From the NCBI RefSeq assembly GCF_000002075.1, contig NW_004797422.1, forward strand, positions 1,214,182 to 1,278,181: DNA of 64,000 bases. The letters run 5' to 3'. The DNA comes from Aplysia californica (lineage: Eukaryota > Mollusca > Gastropoda > Aplysiida > Aplysiidae). Below the pieces are notes generated by a model. It did no database searches. It had not been told where the DNA came from and saw only the letters and a list, made by a program, of their open reading frames with translations. Shown one piece after another: positions 23,640-36,587 of the stretch; within the stretch, counting starts at the first letter, position 1; each line of letters starts with the position of its first letter. The position numbers and the translations under genes were made by a program.

Positions 23640-23887
23640 TTAACCCTATCCGTACATCGTGTTTTACTATCGTATCTATACGACGTGGGGAACTCTGTGC
23701 CACCACTTTCAAAGAGGAAATTTACTCATTAATCCAATCTGTACGCTTTGCAAAGCAGTCTGTCAAAATTATTTTTTGAGAAATACTGACAGTTTCAAAG
23801 AGATCTTTGTACTAGAAGTATTTTTAAATGTGAAGAATACAACCCTGGGGGAACAAAATGACCCCAGGGCGTACGGAGAGGGTTTAA
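23640..23887. mobile_element. piggyBac-type MITE with TTAA flanks
   Basis: TTAA followed by CCCTATCCGTAC at the left is mirrored by GTACGGAGAGGGT then TTAA at the right. The unit is about 240 bp with no coding capacity. TTAA duplication and CCC-type ends are the piggyBac signature. Confidence 0.65.
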
Positions 23888-24022
23888 GAATTTTTTTTTC
23901 TCACAAAATAGAGGCACAGTGAAATGTAAATGTGACCTCAGAAAGAGCGCTCACTCAGACACCTGTCTCCTGTCTCAGTAAGTATATTTCACTCTACTCT
24001 ACTATTTATTACCAGTTATGTA

Positions 24023-24817
24023 CAGTGGAACTCGGATTCAACGAGGTCGCCGGGCCTCTCCTAAAACCTCGTTGAAACCGAGTGTTCGTTATTGCAAACA
24101 TAAGATTTGGTGTAGATTATTACAGGCACTGAGCACATAATGTGTAAAGAGAAGTAACAAGTAGTAGTAGTGCCTGAAATGACTGCATATTAATGAGCTG
24201 TGTAAAAAAAGACCAATTCGTTCAAATGCAGGCCTGTGTCATCTCGATTGTTTGCCAAAAAGTTGTGTTGCTGTGTAGAGCCCAGCACACGGCAACTTCT
24301 TATTCCAATTCCATAGACCAACGCTCAATTCATTTCGTAGATCTACGTCAATACAAGCTTATAATAATGATCAGTTGCTGAGGGGGAAAAAAAGACTGTG
24401 TGACGCGTTTGTATCTGAGACCTCTGGTGCCCTCTCCGACACAGTCACACGTGTGCAGGCCGCCCATCCGACCCCGACACACGCCAGAGTATACATGTGC
24501 GTGTGCCAACAACGCATGTGTTGGTATGAAAAAAGGCCGCTAATTGGTCGCATTCAATCGGCTTAGTGAACAATAGTTCACGATGCAGGTGCAATGGATG
24601 GTTTTCGGGAATAGATAAAGTTCGTTCTGGGAGAAAAATGAGCGAAGCCACGTCTGTGAGGGCTGTTCCCCCTGGAAGCGACCTCGTTGAATCCAAGCTT
24701 GCTGATTTAAGTGCTCGTTGAATCCGGGTTATTTATTGATTTTAAAGAAGAAAAAAAAAACGGGGAATCTATCTCCTCTCGTTGAATCCGAGTTCTCGTT
24801 AAATCCGAGTTCCACTG
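24023..24817 (+). mobile_element. Family-D pogo-like MITE
   Basis: CAGTGGAACTCGGATTCAAC at the left and CGAGTTCCACTG at the right are flanked by TA. The body matches 18869-19684 throughout (TGCCTGAAATG, CGTTTGTATCTG, AACGCATGTGTTGGTATG). The right end has the CTCGTTGAATCC motif duplicated. Confidence 0.85.
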
Positions 24818-24828
24818 TAATGTAGATA

Positions 24829-25613
24829 CAGTGGGTGTCGCATTCAACGAGGTTACCGAGACCGGCTTGTCATCGTTGGATCCGACCTCTCGTTGAACGT
24901 GACTAAGGCTAAAGAAATGAAAGGAGACAAGGTATTATATTACATGTACACGATGCACCAATACCAGAAATTAAAACAGTTGTTCCCCCTGATGACGAAA
25001 ATCTCCAACAGCAGCAGTGCGCACGTGTTTGGGCTGTGTTCTGACCATCATTTCCGCATTAAAAAAAAAAATTTTCTCCGGAGCACATCTCGTGTGGAAA
25101 CATATCCTCTCACATCTAGGCCTAGATCTACATAAAGTAAAGGTGGGAGCTTGGATTTTCTGATCAGGGGGAAAAAAAGAACATTGAAAAAAAATAAAGG
25201 TCTCGATCTATACCTACCCATCCAGAGTTCATACAGTTTCACACAGCCCGCATCTCGTTCCCACCCATCCCCCTCCCATCCCTACCGTAGGCTATCCCTT
25301 GTCCATCCCCTTGGCTTTGGGGCCCATATTAGGAGGCACACCAGATCTAGTAATACAATGTGTTAGGAATCGAGGATGGGCCTTGTGCTTTGTGTGAGAT
25401 GGAGAGAAAAGATACATTTTTTTCGCTTTTGGGGCTGTTAATTGCTTTTATTTGGTTATCGCGACCTCGTTGAAAGCGACTTCGGTCTGTTTGCAACCTC
25501 GTTGGAGCTGACGTTCATTTACGAAGAAATATATAGAGAGAGGAAAAAATTGGGGATTATTATTAAGGATTGTCTCGTTGGAGCCGACTTCTCGTTGAAA
25601 GCGACACCCACTG
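24829..25613. mobile_element. Family-H pogo-like element (CAGTGGGTGTCGC ends)
   Basis: The left end CAGTGGGTGTCGCATTCAAC and right end GTTGAAAGCGACACCCACTG are inverse with one mismatch, flanked by TA. TCGTTG and GTTGGAGC motifs repeat inside. At 785 bp, it starts only 11 bp after the end of the family-D copy. Confidence 0.8.
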
Positions 25614-25740
25614 TATAAAGGTCCCTATCTTGGTCAAGGAGCTGTTGATCTTTAGGTTCAACCCTCCTCTTGACCAATGCCATAACATAACTCTGTGGAG
25701 AATATTTTTTTGGATACAGCAGTATGAAGGTGCAATCTTC

Positions 25741-26195
25741 AATTGTGAGGCAGCGTGGTGGAATCAGGCTCTTGTCAAAATAATATAAGTGAAGAAACTT
25801 GCATTTTTCCGCAGGTTTGTGAATTTTTATCAAATGTGTGTTTTTTGGGCTCAACGCCTTTCATGCCCATTAAAGAACTCATTTCTGTGTGGATTTTTCT
25901 TACTAAAAACGTTGATTAAAAAGGAACAAAAAAATGTAAATTTTCAGTTACCACAGACTCTTAATCTAAGGAAATAACTAATCTTAGTCGGCCTTTTTCT
26001 CACTTATTTTACCTATGAAAACAGGTGACCCCCATCTCCCTCATTTGCAAATATCTTGACTTGTATTCAAGATAAATCAATATTTTTTTCCATTCAAATA
26101 GAGATAGTGAACAAGCTTTAAGTTTAAGCTGACATCAATAACTCTACATGCCAAAGATTGACGAGTGCCTGATTCCACCTCGCTGCCTCGCAATT
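25741..26195. mobile_element. Family-L MITE with 35-40 bp TIRs
   Basis: AATTGTGAGGCAGCG plus GGTGGAATCAGGC at the left are mirrored by GCCTGATTCCACC plus CGCTGCCTCGCAATT at the right, with few mismatches. It is 455 bp and non-coding. A second copy lies at about 45085-45496, and a lone end (CACCTGATTCCACCACG) at about 18309, some 30 bp before the CCNH exon 9 acceptor. Confidence 0.7.
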
Positions 26196-26535
26196 ATTGT
26201 TGTCCTGCCTCTGAAATATTCTCAGCAGATAAAGTAAGGGGATGAGCTTGTACAGTTCTGTTTTTTTTTATTTTATTTTTTTTATTTGTTTGTTTGTTTG
26301 GGGTTTTTTTGTGTTTTTTTTTTTTTTGGGGGGGGGGGGGGTCATTTACCATTTGCAGTTAAATGGAATCAACTTCATCGTTGGATTATGCAATCATTTC
26401 TCTAGCATCCACTGCTCTGGTTAAGTCTGCCTGCAAATCATCTGTGTCATTCACAATCCATTTAGTGGGTAGTGTTGACAGTAGACAGTCTTTTTAGATT
26501 TCTATGAGTGTGGTCTTTCTTCTCATTTCAAGGGA

Positions 26536-26560
26536 TATATATATATATATATATATATAC
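26536..26560. repeat. AT dinucleotide microsatellite
   Basis: A short run of alternating AT after GGGATAT. Confidence 0.85.
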
Positions 26561-26721
26561 ATTGTATATGTGTGTACTTTTAGTTTTAGAATAAAAAGAC
26601 CCAATTGCAACCTCGTGCAGATTCAAAGAAACCAAAGACATGCTAGGTTACGGTTAATGGTACCTTGTGACACTCAGCAGACTATGACTGAGAGAATCAC
26701 TCAGAATGCACTCATGGGTGG

Positions 26722-27005
26722 GGGGCTCTCGTGGCCTAGAGGTTAAGGTGTTGGCCTCTCATTCAATCAAAGGTCCCGGGTTCGAATCCGGGTAGCGACC
26801 AAAAAATTTTCGTCTCTAAAATTGACTCCTTTCACCTCCTTTCCTGCTCTCTAGCAAAGTTCTGTTGTTTGTTTTCATTTCCACGTTCTGCCCCCACCCC
26901 ATCACCTCCTTTGCCCCCTCCTCTGGGCCCCTGACTCTTTCTGCAGCCTTTCTAGTATCTACTGCTACTCCTTGGCTCCTCCTTACTGCTGTCTTCCTGC
27001 CACAC
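26722..27005 (+). mobile_element. SINE family A, 5' part
   Basis: The tRNA-like head (GTGGCCTAGAGGTTAAGG, box B GGTTCGAATCC) and pyrimidine-rich middle match 12004-12290. The shared 3' tail is missing, so the copy is 3' truncated. Confidence 0.75.
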
Positions 27006-27952
27006 ACGGAAAACGTCCACAAAACGGAAAAGGCAACCCTGAAAGCTGCTCCTGAAATTAAAAGCAACCAACATATTTATTATACATGCTATTTGCCTGT
27101 CCATTAATTGTATGCTCAAAACTGACACACTTTCGAGCGAAGAATTTTTCCTTACATTTCAGGTCTATCAGTAGGCTTATTTATAGTATAGTATTAGTAA
27201 TTACAGGCCTACCATTCCACTGCCATGTAATTGACAACAACTGGCCAGAAAGCCTGAATAAAAATTGAGATACAGCAGTAGGCCTACATGTATCATGTTC
27301 TGGGGTTACAAACCAGATTAATCAGTATGGTATTTAATTTGCTTCGCAGCAACTGGTGGCTACACGTGGGCCTCATAGAAATCTACACTGATAGTTAAAG
27401 TCTAATGAGGCTAGCTGTACTAGTACGAGATACAAAAATTGCTTTCATTTACAAATACACATACATTGTATAGGCCGTTATCTGACTTTTATCTTCTCGG
27501 AGATGCCAAGCGGCGCCATCCAGTAGTTCTGTGGAGAACATTGTCTTGTAAAATGAGAGAATGAAACAGAATAATTAGATCTAGTAATTATAAGGCTATA
27601 CAAATAATATTATAATCTTGAGTAAAATTAGAAACAGGCCTAATAAAACGCTCTCTGATTTATTGTCAATTTTTCATTCAAATTAGACTGAATGCTCCGA
27701 AAACCTTCACGATAGACAACGTATAAACGCTACTGCGGCTCTATTCGTTGGCAGTATTTTCGTGTTTCCCAATGTACTATGTTAGCATTCTCTCCCTGGT
27801 ATTAGGTCGATGCTATGAAAATAGACTAATGGAGTTGTTCCCCTTCCGGTAATCTTAGCAACTGTAAACAAATCAGGCTGTAAGTTAAATGTTCGTATCC
27901 GGGAATCGGAGCTTGACCTGTCGACCGCCATACCCGAAGCAGTTCAGGCAGT
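27006..27952. promoter_or_regulatory. Upstream region of the coiled-coil gene
   Basis: About 950 bp of unique-looking sequence precedes the start at 27953. No TATA box or initiator can be placed with confidence. The last 100 bp before the ATG are less AT-rich and probably contain the 5' UTR. Confidence 0.35.
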
Positions 27953-28684
27953 ATGGCGAGTAAACAGTCTTTACAAGTAAGAATATGACACTTTAATACA
28001 GCACAAGGACCCTAATCGTAAATACAATATCACAAAAGCATCCCCATCTCATAATAAGTGTACTATTACTATTATAAAGAACTTATTTATCTCACATTTA
28101 TCATGGAAAAAACACTCAAAAGTGACAAGTAGAGAGCTGTCTTGTTGTTGACAAGGTTCACACCGCAGAGTAGTGGTAGTTGAGGGCCCAGGGGGTAGAT
28201 TGTCAAGGGGATCGATCCTTTTTGGTCCTCCCAATGCTGTTATCAGTAGTTCAGCCTTCTGAAGAATTCAGTCAATCCAGTAAAAATGTTTGTTAATGTT
28301 TTGGTTATGATTGTTGACCCTTCACCTTTTATAAGGACTGTTAAACATTTTCCTTTAGAGCACTGTAGGCCTACAACCTTACTTTTGTCAAGGAACGTAA
28401 TACAGAAATTGAAGAAAAGAACTTACTGTGTAGGCCGACTGAGCAAACATAGATGATGCGATTATATAAGCTTTTTGTATTAACATAGTTCATGTTTAAA
28501 TCACAAAGTAGTGCAGTGATATAAAGTTTGCAAGGTTTCCGTCTCCTTCTCATCTCCTCTCATCTGTTGTTGTTTTTTAAAATTTGCCTCCCTTTTTTAC
28601 TTAAACACTTTTATTTTTGCCAATCGATTTGGAGAGAAAGGTTAGAAGGAGAGAGACAGAGAAAGAGAGAGAGAGAGACAGAGC

Positions 28685-28746
<62 letters not shown>

Positions 28747-30316
28747 TCAGAGAGAGAGAGAGAGATCAGAGAGAGAGAGTGAGAGGGGAAGATGGGTGGG
28801 GGGGGGGGGGGAGTGCTTTTGTAGACCATACTACTTTTTCTTCCTTTGTCTATAATTAATGCTTCCTTTAGGTGACAGAAAGAGGCGCTAGAAAAAAAAG
28901 TTGGCCTGTACTTAACTCATTGGTGATGAATTGTACCTTAATTAGGAAAGGCTCTGCAAGCATTTATTCCCTTATCAGTCTGTTGATTTTGTGTGTTCCC
29001 ATGGCGAAGCTTTAAAAGAATTTATGTCTCTAAGCGAAGAGTATCAATTGGCAAGACATTTCAGTTTTATATACATATGATATTTCTTTTTTTTTCAATG
29101 ACAAGAGTGCTGAAGAAAAAACACTGACACCATCTTACCTATTGGTATCTGCAACTCTGTTGAATCATACAATCGCTCAAAACAGCAGAGAAATGCAACA
29201 TGTGTATTAATTTTTTTTTGTCCTGACTGTAGGCCTACTTCATGTTTTTATTCCAGGCTCTACAGGATTGTGCTCAGCACCAAGTAGATCAAGCAAGAGC
29301 ACTCCAAAATGCTATAAGGAAATTGAACTCTGCAAAGAAAGAGAATGAGGTTCTACAACAGCAGGAAACATTATTGCAGTTCGTTGAGACATTGAAGAAA
29401 GAACTGCAAGACGTAAGGCCTTGTTTTGTTCTGGCTAACCCTATATATGTCGTTCGAGAATTGATTTTTTCTTTACTTCTTTACTTTCATCTGATCATCC
29501 AAAATAAATTGTGGTTTACATTATTTCAGCTGTACCCAGTAACTGCTTTTGAAGAAAGAGCAGTATATGATCCTGTATAGTTTTTGCGTATTTTAAGAAA
29601 ATTTCTTTGACTTCATTTATTAATTAGTTATGTTAACTTGTAATCAGAAAGGTGTGGCACTTACATGACCAAAATTGAGTCGATAGTGCCGTAAAACACC
29701 TTCTCAATCAATCAGAAAAGTGAAATTATTGAATAAGAATGTTCAACCTATTCTGTCAAAAGAAAAGCAAAGTGTGATACTGAATCAGGGTGCATTTTTA
29801 GCAGTAATTATCAAAACCATTTTTAAAAAAGACTTGAAATTAACCTAAAGAAACAAAGCTTTTGTATGCAGTATGTATAAGCCTACTGTGTCTGAAAGTA
29901 TATGTTCTCATATTCAGATATCCAAGAACAAAAGTAACTTGTTGTTAACATGTTTGAGAACCTCTTTGTAGTTTCAGAGCAAAGCTGGCACTGTTCACCA
30001 TGAGTTAGCTGTGTCTCTTGGGTCAGAGGAAGCTGATGGAATAGACAATGAGGATGGTGGACAGAAGGGAAAAGGTGGACAAGATGGAGGAGAAAAGAAA
30101 AAGAGGTAATTATTAGAGCACTGTTTGAGAAATTATCTAGCATTTTTTTATACTGTAATACGTTTTTAGTAGAATGTTTAATGAACTACTTGTGTAAGTT
30201 GTACCTAGACTTTGACAAAACTTTCCATTCATTTTATAGCCATTTTCTTTTTACTTTTGGGACAGACCTCCCATTATTCTATCCCCTCTCCTCTCTTTCT
30301 CTCCCTCTCTTTCTCC

Positions 30317-30365
<49 letters not shown>

Positions 30366-32460
30366 CTCTCTCTTTTTCTCTACCCATCTCTCCCTCTCTC
30401 TTTCTTTCTTTCTTTCTTTTTTTGTTATATTGCTTGATGTACAACAGTACTTTTCTTTTTTGTTTATCCATCTAGTGCCAAAGAATGATAACCCGAATTG
30501 TTCCTCAAAGGACAGAAATGGTAAATTACAATGAATAATCCAATTAAGGAAGCTATTGTGAAGTTGTGTGAGCCTTCCATATGGAAACATGACTTAAATA
30601 AAACCTTTAACTTTTTTTTTAAAACTTCAAATCAAGAGATTCTGCATGCATTTTGGTGTTATCCTTTCAGACTACCGATGCCAGAGGATCAAGAGACAGC
30701 TTATCAACTCAAGGCTCGTATGATGCCACAAATTTATGCTCAGAATACAAACCTCAAGGCAGAACTAGTTCTTATGAACAGGAGAAATGAGCTGAGAGCA
30801 CAAAGGAAGGAGAGACAAGTCAACTACAATAGAGAATCGAATTTGTCTGCTGTTACAACTCTGAGGGCTATACAAATGTATGAGAGGAAGGCTAAAGTGG
30901 GTACGTGTAATCAGATGATGGGACTATGTGTTTGTTCTCATATTTTTCTAGCTTCTTCTTTGCCTGATTTATTGAATACTCTTCTACCTTTTAAAAGAAA
31001 CTTCAAGTGAAGATTTAATTCTACAAACTTCAAAATAAAAATAATTTCAAGTTTCAGATTTATTGAAAAAATGGTTATATCTTTGGATAATGTTTCAGGT
31101 GTCATGTAGTACTTTAAGACAATGAACATTTTGATTAAACAATATGTTTTGGTACTGTGCTTATAAATAGTCATCATTTTTGAAAATCAACCAGCATCAA
31201 TATTTGGACTCCAGGCTTTCTGGATGTCTTTGGCCTTGCAGGCATTTTATAAGTGGGACAAATGTACGCCAAAAAAAAAAAGAAATACAATAATAAGAAC
31301 AACCAAAACTAATTGTTTATGACATAGGTAAATTTTTTTACTAATAGATACGAGTGAAGTTGGATTTTACACTGAATCTGAAGGATTGCGACCACATTTC
31401 ATCCATTTCAGAGAAGGATAAATAGCAAGACTAAAAAGGGGTATAAGGAGCAGATACAGCCTATTATTCATTTATGAATAACCCACTTCTCTGAGAAGGT
31501 AAAAGGAAATGTGCAATTTTTGTTTCATAATTTGTTAGCTGAAACACGAGCATCTGACCTCCAAGCTGAATTGGATGAGCTGAAAGGGCAGAGAGGAAAT
31601 AAACCTGTGCGTTCATCAAAATCAGCAGAACCTCCTACATCACAGAGCTTCCTTGGGCCAAATAATCGTGTAAATGATGTTATAAAGAAAAATGAGGTAG
31701 GATTTTGTTTTTAAATGGAACTTTGCATGTTTGAAACTAGGGCTGATTCGTTTTTCCTTCAAAGAAACATACAAATTAATGGCCAAAAATTGTATCCTTG
31801 AAGAGCAGCTGTGTTTATGTAAATCTTTGCATCCCTGATCAAAAGATGAATGAAAAAATGATTCATGCTGAAAAAATACCTCCCATTTTAAGCAAAATTA
31901 GTTTTGAAAAGATACAATTGTTGAAAATAAATGGCCAAACCAGTTCTTGGGATTTTCTATTGCTATCTTGATTTGACTTGAGCAGTGCTTGTCAACTTTT
32001 TTTTAGTCAGCACCCACTTTAGCCACCTTACAGAGGTTAAAGATTTTTGTACTGCCAACCTAAACGTGTTTACATGCAGGGAATTAGATGATACCTGTCA
32101 CTATGTGGGTAATCCCCACAGCCCACCAAAATGACCAAATCACCCACATGTGGGCAATGTCACCCAGGTTGGCAAGCCTTGAACTAGAGTAACAGTTTTT
32201 AAAATAAAGTTGTGCGTTGACCATTATCAAAATGTAATAACACTAATTTGCCTTGCTTCACAGTATCTGTTAGAAGAGAATCAAGATCAAAGGCATGAGA
32301 TACAGAGGCTCAAACAAGACAATGCAGAACTGATAAGAAAAGCAAAGGTTGCTCAACAAGATCGGCATCAAATCATGGTCTGTATATAATGGTAGTCTGT
32401 GAATGTTATATTTTATACTTTAAATGCTCCCCCCTTCTCCACACACATGCGTGCACACAC

Positions 32461-32529
<69 letters not shown>

Positions 32530-35500
32530 AACACAAACACCCTTACATGCACACACACATATTCACTTGAGCTGGCAATTATGCACAAACACGGTTGTTT
32601 TGTACAAAAAGATACTGTACACAAAAAGTATAAAGTATTCAGAGTTGGTGTTTTCGCTTTATTTGGTTCCTGCTTGTTTTTCCTTTTCTCATATTTATGA
32701 CTTTTTTTTAACTTCCTCATGATATATCAGTATCCTTATTGGACAAATAAACATTACGGTGATAGTTGTTTGTATATATTGATCAACCCTTCTCTTTTGA
32801 ATGGATGGAAAAATAAAACAAATATTTACATAAAATTAACATTAACCCCTTCACTGCTAGGACGACGTAGTACCTACGTCTCCCTGAACGCGCCTCTGTG
32901 TGCTACAGCGACGTGACTACTACGTCCTGCATTATCGCTGTTTTGTTTCGTTCCCTGCTAAAGTCTAATTTGCTTTTATAATATTTAGAGTAGGTTCCCT
33001 TGAAAGCTCATTTATTCTACGAGTTAGAAATCCACTGTTCGTGGGAAAATTTCTGCTACTGGCCTAGTTCTAGCGGGAAATAGAAGCGTCCTTTCCGAGT
33101 TTTCGTCTGCTCTAGTACGCACCGTATCGAACGCTCAGCTCAGCTAACGAAGATGGCTAACCGTCCGCGGAGAATGCTAACTACACTACAAGCTGTCCAA
33201 GAGGTCTACCGCGATCTAGATAGCGGAGATGAAGATTTGGATGATGATGCTAGTCCTAACTGGAACGGACATGATTCTGATGATGTTGATTCCAGTTCTG
33301 ATCATGATCAAGAACAAGAGGAAGAACAAGCCGATGAGCGCGAAGGTAAACATTCAATAATATGATTCTAGACTAGATCTAGATCTAGATCTACATGTTT
33401 ATTTTTCCTGACTGTTCTGTTTTGCTCTCACACCTCTTTCCCTTATTTTTTTTTGTTTGGGGGGGGGGGGGGGGGGGTGAAACACTGCAGATGATTTTGC
33501 CTTCTTATATTATTGTTGTTTGTTTAGATTATGATGTCATTTTTTGTAAGTGACCGTACCGCTACCCTGGCCTCAAGTCTAAAATCCAGAGCTGAGTTTA
33601 TTGAACAATTTGTTCTTATCTTTATAAATTATGCATCTTGTTAGCACTGATAATACTAGCTTTGGCCTATCAGTTTTTTTCTAGAAATCTAGATCTTAGA
33701 TCTGCCTGGTGGTTACTAGATCTACTAACCTAGAAGGAAAGTGGTAGATGTTCAGTGGAAAAAAAAGCCATGTATTCTTCTTACAGATGACCGATTGCGA
33801 GGAATATTTGTAAAAAAAGGGTCTTTCTCATTTCTGAGAGATCAAGATCTAGATCTAGATTCTAGCCTGGTCTGAATGATTCATGCTCACTTATGAAATA
33901 AACAATGATAGTAATAACAATGAAATACAGTAAATAATTGTAAGATGATTTATTTTCACCCAGAAACAAGGTTTGAGGATGTCCCCGGTCCTTCTACATC
34001 TGCAAGTAGAGGCAGAGGTCGAGGCAGAGGTCGAGGCAGAGGAAGAGGAAGAGGCAGAGGTGCAGGGGGCACAAGGAGAACCGCCACAAACACCCGAGAG
34101 TGGACCAGAGATGTTGGGAACTTTCGCCCAGTGATTGCAGACTTTACTGCTGCCCCTGGCATAAAAGTTGATGTGAGTAACTTTACCCCCTCCCAGTTCT
34201 TCTCCTTGTTTGTGGACGATGATCTACTCCGCTCTTTGGTCATTGAGACCAATCGTTATGCCGAGCAGTACTTGGCTGCGACGCCCTTGAAACAGCACTC
34301 TAGGGCTAATCAGTGGCACAATACTGACGTGACAGAGATGAAATGTTTCATCGGTGTGTTTTTATTGATGGGTATGATCAAAAAGCCTGAAATAAATTCA
34401 TACTGGTGTACTGACCCTCTCTTTACAACCCCTGTCTTCAATGCTGCCTTGTCTAGAGATAGGTTCCTGCTGTTGCTGAAATTTCTCCATTTCAGTGACA
34501 ACACTAATATGCCCAATGTTCAAGACAGGAATAGGGACAGGTTGTACAAGATCAGACCTGTTCTGAACCATCTCTTCGAAAGGTTCCAACATGTTTACGT
34601 TCCAGACCAGAACGTTGCCATTGACGAGTCCCTTATGCTGTGGAAAGGTCGGCTTTTGTTCAAACAATATATACCGCTGAAAAGGGCTCGGTTTGGAATT
34701 AAGTCATTTCTTTTGTGTGACGGCAGTGGTTACACATACCGTTTTCGCATCTATGCAGGAAAGGACGAGAGTACTGAGGCCATTGATGAAATGCTGCCAG
34801 ACGAGTGTGCCACCTTTGGCAGACCTGCCAAAGAGGTTGTCTACCTCATGCTCCCTCTGCTGAACAAGGGGTATAAACTCTTTGTGGACAACTGGTACAC
34901 TTCTGTGGACCTATTTTCCTTTCTCCACAGCCAACAAACATCAGCTTGTGGCACAATGAGAAAAAACAGGACCGCTCCTCTGCTCAGAGCGCTTCATGTT
35001 GAGAAGGGAGCTACTGAAAGCTGTGCCAGTGGCCACCTTCTTGCTCAAAAATACCACGACAAGAGGGAGGTATACATGTTGACCACATGCCACGAGCCTC
35101 AAGGGACCACAGAGAAGCCACCCTCTGTGTTGTCATACAACATAAACATGGGCTCCGTAGACCGCCATGATCAACTTCTCCAGCCATATGAGGCCACGCG
35201 AAAAACACTCAAGTGGTACAAGAAGTTGTTCGTGCGCATGGTTCAAGTGGCAATGCTCAATGCCCACATCCTGTATGAAAAAGCAGGGAATAAGTCAACT
35301 TTCCTTGATTTCCAGAAAGATGTTGTTTCTGACTGGATCTTTGGGGATGATGGTGCCCCTAGTGTCACCGATGATCATGCGGTCCGACTGTATGACAGGC
35401 ACTTCATTGAAGTTCTTCCCCCAACTGAAAAAAAAGTTCATCCCCAAAAGAGGTGCCGTGTCTGCACAAAGAAGGGTTTGCGAAAAGACACTAGGTATTA

Positions 35501-36545
35501 CTGCCCAGACTGCCCGAGTAAGCCAGGCCTCTGTCTGAGTGGGTGCTTCAAGAAGTACCACACAGAGAGGTTTTACTGGCGGAACTAGGAGTGAAGTCCA
35601 GTTTCGCTAGTGATTGTAAATAGTTGTGTACATATCTCTGTGCTTTATTTTTTCTGTGGAATTGTGTGTGCATATAAGTGTAGTGTGTTATTATTTCTGT
35701 ATGGATTACCCTACAAGTTGAATACCAGTTCCAGTCTTCCCTACTAGAGCAAGGTAAGAAAACATTTTTTTCCCTATATTATGCAATCTTCTACTCCTCT
35801 CAAAATCTTTTTCCTTCCAATAATCCCCCTGTACATAGTCTACTTGGAAAGACCATTCATTTCTCTACAAGAAAATATATACTTTGTTATACTTTTCACT
35901 TCATTCAAGAGCACCAAAGACCAATAAGGGAAGTCACCTATGGTTTCATGCGGTACCTGGAAATTTTTCCAGCATATGGGAAGTCAAAGTGGGCAGCAGT
36001 GAAGGGGTTAATATTGATTTCTGATCATAGAAATGTTTAAAATCTATCAAAGTTTTCCATTCAATTATTAAAATACCAAGATGGTTAAAAATCTTTCTTT
36101 ATCTTTTTTATAATGTAACATGTGTCTGTTTATGTAGATTTCATTTAGTGCAGTTGTTGTCTCTCTATGGTTCTTCTACTGAAGAATGTTATCTGAGTGA
36201 ACTACAGTTTACAATCACTAATGCATAAATTTTACGGCTAAATTTTGCAGGCTCAGTTGAGCACAAGTGAAATGGCACGGAAAGACTTATCAACACGACT
36301 GCAGAAACAGAAAGCTCAGGTAAGCCTACTTATAATTACAGCATGGAGAGTAAGGAATGTGTAAAAGTAACAGTAACAGTTGACTGTGTGAAGAGATTTG
36401 ATGGGACAAAAAAAAATGTATGGTTTCCATAGCTTATAACGTAACGTATCTGTTATGATTTAAACACTTCACCGCTTTCTCTCTCTTCAATTTCACAGAA
36501 TCAAATATATATGTATGAAGAAATGCATGCACACGCACACACACA

Positions 36546-36587
<42 letters not shown>

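Noticed and set aside
28117-28234. Minus-strand frame LGGPKRIDPLDNLPPG in intron 1 of the coiled-coil gene
   Set aside because: It has protein-like composition but is short, with no splice context and no recognised family.
28528-28859. Arg-Glu or Ser-Leu repeat frames (also 30181-30590)
   Set aside because: Translations of the GA and CT microsatellites.
32389-32722. Frames of His-Thr or Cys-Val repeats
   Set aside because: Translations of the CA microsatellite.
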